Shown here one piece after another: positions 61,310 through 64,000 of a DNA stretch of 64,000 bases. Source of the DNA: Phoebastria nigripes (Eukaryota > Chordata > Aves > Procellariiformes > Diomedeidae). The notes beneath the pieces were generated by a model, which saw only the letters and a list, made by a program, of their open reading frames with translations, searched no databases and was not told where the DNA came from. Within the stretch, counting starts at the first letter, position 1; each line of letters begins with the position of its first letter. The stretch is from NCBI GenBank assembly GCA_035582835.1, contig JAYKAV010002922.1, positions 336,159 to 400,158 on the forward strand. The letters are read 5' to 3'. The translations under genes and the position numbers were made by a program.

Positions 61310-61469
61310 CTTTCCTTTTCCATCTGCTTTTCTTCCCGTCTTTGTTACTGCACCTGTCGCTGCTGCTGCTGCTGCTGCTGCTGTTCTCGGAGCTCTGAGA
61401 GTCAGACTGGGCATCGCTGCTCTCCTCTGAGCCATCAGAGAGCTCCTTCAACCCGTCTGGAACATCCTT
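61310..61469 (-). CDS. ASXL2: ASXL2 coding exon w1 (first exon in window)
   Basis: A 160-bp exon after tttcttccatttgcag, encoding [19 protein letters not shown], then [10 protein letters not shown], an 8-Ser tract, and [16 protein letters not shown]; donor gtaatt. It follows the HARE-HTH domain in ASXL2: the KDVPDG start continues the YTLK end of the previous exon, which is not in this window. The Ser/Asp/Glu-rich stretch is probably disordered. KKSRWKRK is a likely nuclear-localisation sequence. Phase 0 in, 1 out. By analogy with the ASXL1 gene it corresponds to the fifth exon. Confidence 0.96.
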
Positions 61470-64000
61470 CTGCAAATGGAAGAAACAGATAGTTACCCAC
61501 TCCACCATAAACTCTCCCAATTAACAAAATTCTTAAAAGTAGCAGTTTTCTTTATTTACCAAGCACTGATTGTGGATTTTTTTTTTATGCTTCAGAGCAA
61601 TGTCAGAACTGCTTAGCCACTGGCCTCAAACACGCACACTGCCTTCTGCGAGCCCATATAAAATACTTAACACAACCCCAGCTGGCACGTCTTTCACACC
61701 ACCCTCGTCATCACTTCGCAGGTATGCTCTTCCTTAACTGCTTCTCCATCCCTGATCACTAACTCCAATACATTCCCACTTCATGAGAAATCCAGTCAAT
61801 TTTTGAACTTCACGATAGAAGAAAAACAGTTTGATGGCTCAGTGTCCCACAGTCCCAGGTAACGTTATTTTTCCAGCCAGGTCCACAGCAGCCCCTGGCC
61901 TGCCGGCACAGGTCCTGGCAAAAATGGACCGGGCAGGCGTTTCTGTGCGGTGAAACGTCTGCGCTGCCAAAGGCTGCAGCGGTGGGTTCACGTGCATTCA
62001 TTGACCTACATGGTTTTAGGCTGGTAACAGCCANCAGAGAACCGGCAGCGGTTTTCACCCTGTCCACACCTAAACCCAGACTGCCCTCTAGTGATTATCC
62101 CGCCAGATTCAGATTTTAACCTACATTGCAGATTAGTGCTAATTAGAGACAACAAACTCTTTTCTGCTGATGAGGTCTTCAGTTGTGGTCGTTAACGTCA
62201 CCACTACCCAACCACCCAAAACCGCTCTGAACATCTCACAGAGGCACTGAGCCAAGAAGGGCAGGACAGCGGCCGGAGGCACCAGCTCATCCCCACCCGA
62301 CACCAGCCACCCTCATCCCCGCTCCTCCGCTTCTGTCCCATCACCTCGGTAGAGTCATACGACATACCTGAAATTATGCTATCGTCCTGAATTCCTCATT
62401 AGTAATGTAAGTGAAACTTTAAATGTTTACTGTACAAGGCAAACAGGACAGTGGTCCTAACAGCTGGACGAACGAATAGGTCTGTGTGCNTCAGATGGCA
62501 AAAAATCCTTCTGTTAATACCCGCTGGAAAGAGTAAATCAAAACACCTCTCCCTTTAACTGGAGAAAATTGATTTCTTGTCCTTTCTCTGAAATTAGAGC
62601 TANGACTAATTTCCACATGTAAGGCCAAAAAGTACTTAAGACAACACAAGCGCTTATCAATTTAATTAATTCCAGATTTCTTCCATCAGCAAGGTGAACT
62701 AATAGGTTCAGATATTCAANTGTATTTTCATCCTGCACTTCAGAAAGTTCTTTTAACTGCATATTAAAAGTTACTTGTAAACCACAGTGGAAGAGAAGAT
62801 ATCACCAAAAGCGGGCGGGGGGAATCTATTTGTATCAAGTGTCACCAAAGTTGAGAACGATTAAGCTTGTGTATCCCTAATGCTGACACTCCCTTCATTA
62901 AACCTCCTTTATAGCTTAACCTTCGGAAAGGTAATTTAGTCACCTGAGACGCAGTAATTACACATTTATCTATTTCAGTTTTTTCAAGATGTCTCTTTCT
63001 TGTCTTCTGCCGAGAGAAGATGAAGCCTCGGCGTGGGGTGCCTTCACCTCCTGCCAGGTGAGGAGGAACACACGAGCAGGTGGAACGCCTGGGCTTCTTG
63101 GCTTTTCCTGACTTGGCATTTCTGGTGGGAGGGGGTAAAGGCAACAGAGCCAGACTCTTCTCAGTGGTGCCCAAAGAAAGGGTGAGAGGCAACAGGCACA
63201 AACTGAAACACATAAATTCTACTTCCACATAAGGAAAAACTTCATTACTGCAAAAACGATGAAACACTGCAACACGTTCCCAGAGAGGCTGGGGAGTCTC
63301 CAGCCTTATAGGAATTCAAGACTAGACCATGAGTGGACACAGTCCTGAGCTGCCTGCTCTAGTTGACCCTGCATTAAACAGTGGGTTGGACTAGACAATC
63401 TCCAGAGGTCCCTTCCCACCACCACCATCCTGCGATTCCAACCTCCCCTTGCTTCCACAGACAGCAGCCCCATTAGCTCACAAAGCCCATACAATGTCAG
63501 TGGCTCTCCTTCCAGCTGGGCCTCTTCCTACCAGTGAAAGGTTTTCACCAGTCTGCACTGTGGATCCTGCGTTCTCTCGAAATTTCCATCAAGATGTCAG
63601 TATGAGATCTCCATTAACATCAACTCCTGCATGCACCNGCAGCTCACCCTATTCTAAGTTCTGCTTTCGAAGCAGAAGTGAACTCTCAACTGCAGAACCA
63701 TCTTCTCTACACTATACTTGTTCTTCTTTCAATAAATGAACCATACTCAATAATCAAATAAAATTTGGTCTCTTAGCTATCAGTCCTATAAATGCATCTG
63801 GTAAGATGGTGTGCACTAGTTTTAGTATCTATGGTAAAAGTTGAACTAGTCAGACTTCTCCAAATATCACATTAAAAATATTCCTCCAGACTGGAATCTT
63901 CCAGGCTGCTGCTGAACAGCAAATCCACCGCATCGCGTGGAAAAATTCAAAGGTAAATGCACAAGGGCAGAATTACAACACGATCATCCAAACAGGGACA
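61470..64000 (-). other. ASXL2: ASXL2 intron upstream of w1, partial
   Basis: Ends at the acceptor AG (61471-61470). I searched by eye for the preceding exon (HARE-HTH end, expected to finish YTLK) and found none, so the intron continues past the right edge. It contains a CR1 copy near 63140-63440 and five N bases (62034, 62490, 62603, 62720, 63638). Confidence 0.8.
63140..63440 (+). mobile_element. CR1 LINE 3' end, plus orientation
   Basis: Contains CAGAGCCAGACTCTTCTCAG, TGGTGCCCAAAG, CCCAGAGAGGCTGGGGAGTC, GGTTGGACTAGACAATCTCC and AGAGGTCCCTTCCCACC, ending CTGCGATTCC. A moderately decayed 3' part of the same general type as the copy at 26905-27472. Confidence 0.88.

Overview
The window is vertebrate nuclear DNA, almost certainly from a bird. 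It holds one protein-coding gene in many small exons separated by long introns, all with GT-AG junctions on the minus strand. The interspersed repeats are CR1 LINEs with the short octamer-like 3' tails typical of birds. No operons, CRISPR arrays or other prokaryotic features are visible. Sixteen isolated N bases show that this is a draft assembly; none falls in a recognised exon.

The gene is ASXL2 (Additional sex combs-like 2), transcribed right to left. I could place nine consecutive coding exons, called w1 to w9 in transcript order: w1 61310-61469, w2 30560-30675, w3 23608-23734, w4 16158-16298, w5 14546-14709, w6 10880-10976, w7 7183-7288, w8 4683-5400, w9 82-2484. All junction phases agree and the joined coding length is 4032 nt (1343 residues plus stop). 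Roughly 80-90 N-terminal residues, carrying the HARE-HTH domain, together with the promoter and the first exons, lie beyond the right edge. Most of the 3' UTR lies beyond the left edge. Exons w5-w7 encode the DEUBAD (ASXH) domain, which binds and activates the deubiquitinase BAP1. The end of w9 encodes the C-terminal PHD finger. By family knowledge the protein is a nuclear scaffold of the PR-DUB complex that removes ubiquitin from histone H2A.

Layout: 1-81 is 3' UTR. 82-30675 holds exons w9 to w2, with introns of 1.4 to 7.3 kb carrying several CR1 copies. 25398-27470 is a composite patch: an inverted CR1, a 30-bp minisatellite, a GC-rich block with two CCAAT boxes, and a second CR1. 30676-61309 is one 30.6-kb intron holding further CR1 fragments, three long poly(A)/poly(T) runs and two ORF-bearing GC-rich stretches of unknown meaning. 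61310-61469 is w1, and 61470-64000 is part of the next intron.

I found no convincing new biological system. The observations most worth checking are inverted CR1 copies bracketing w4-w6 (a 402-nt, frame-preserving block that could circularise), the CCAAT-bearing GC-rich intronic element beside a G-rich minisatellite, and unstable coding repeats (a G8 run, poly-Ala, poly-Ser and poly-Gln).
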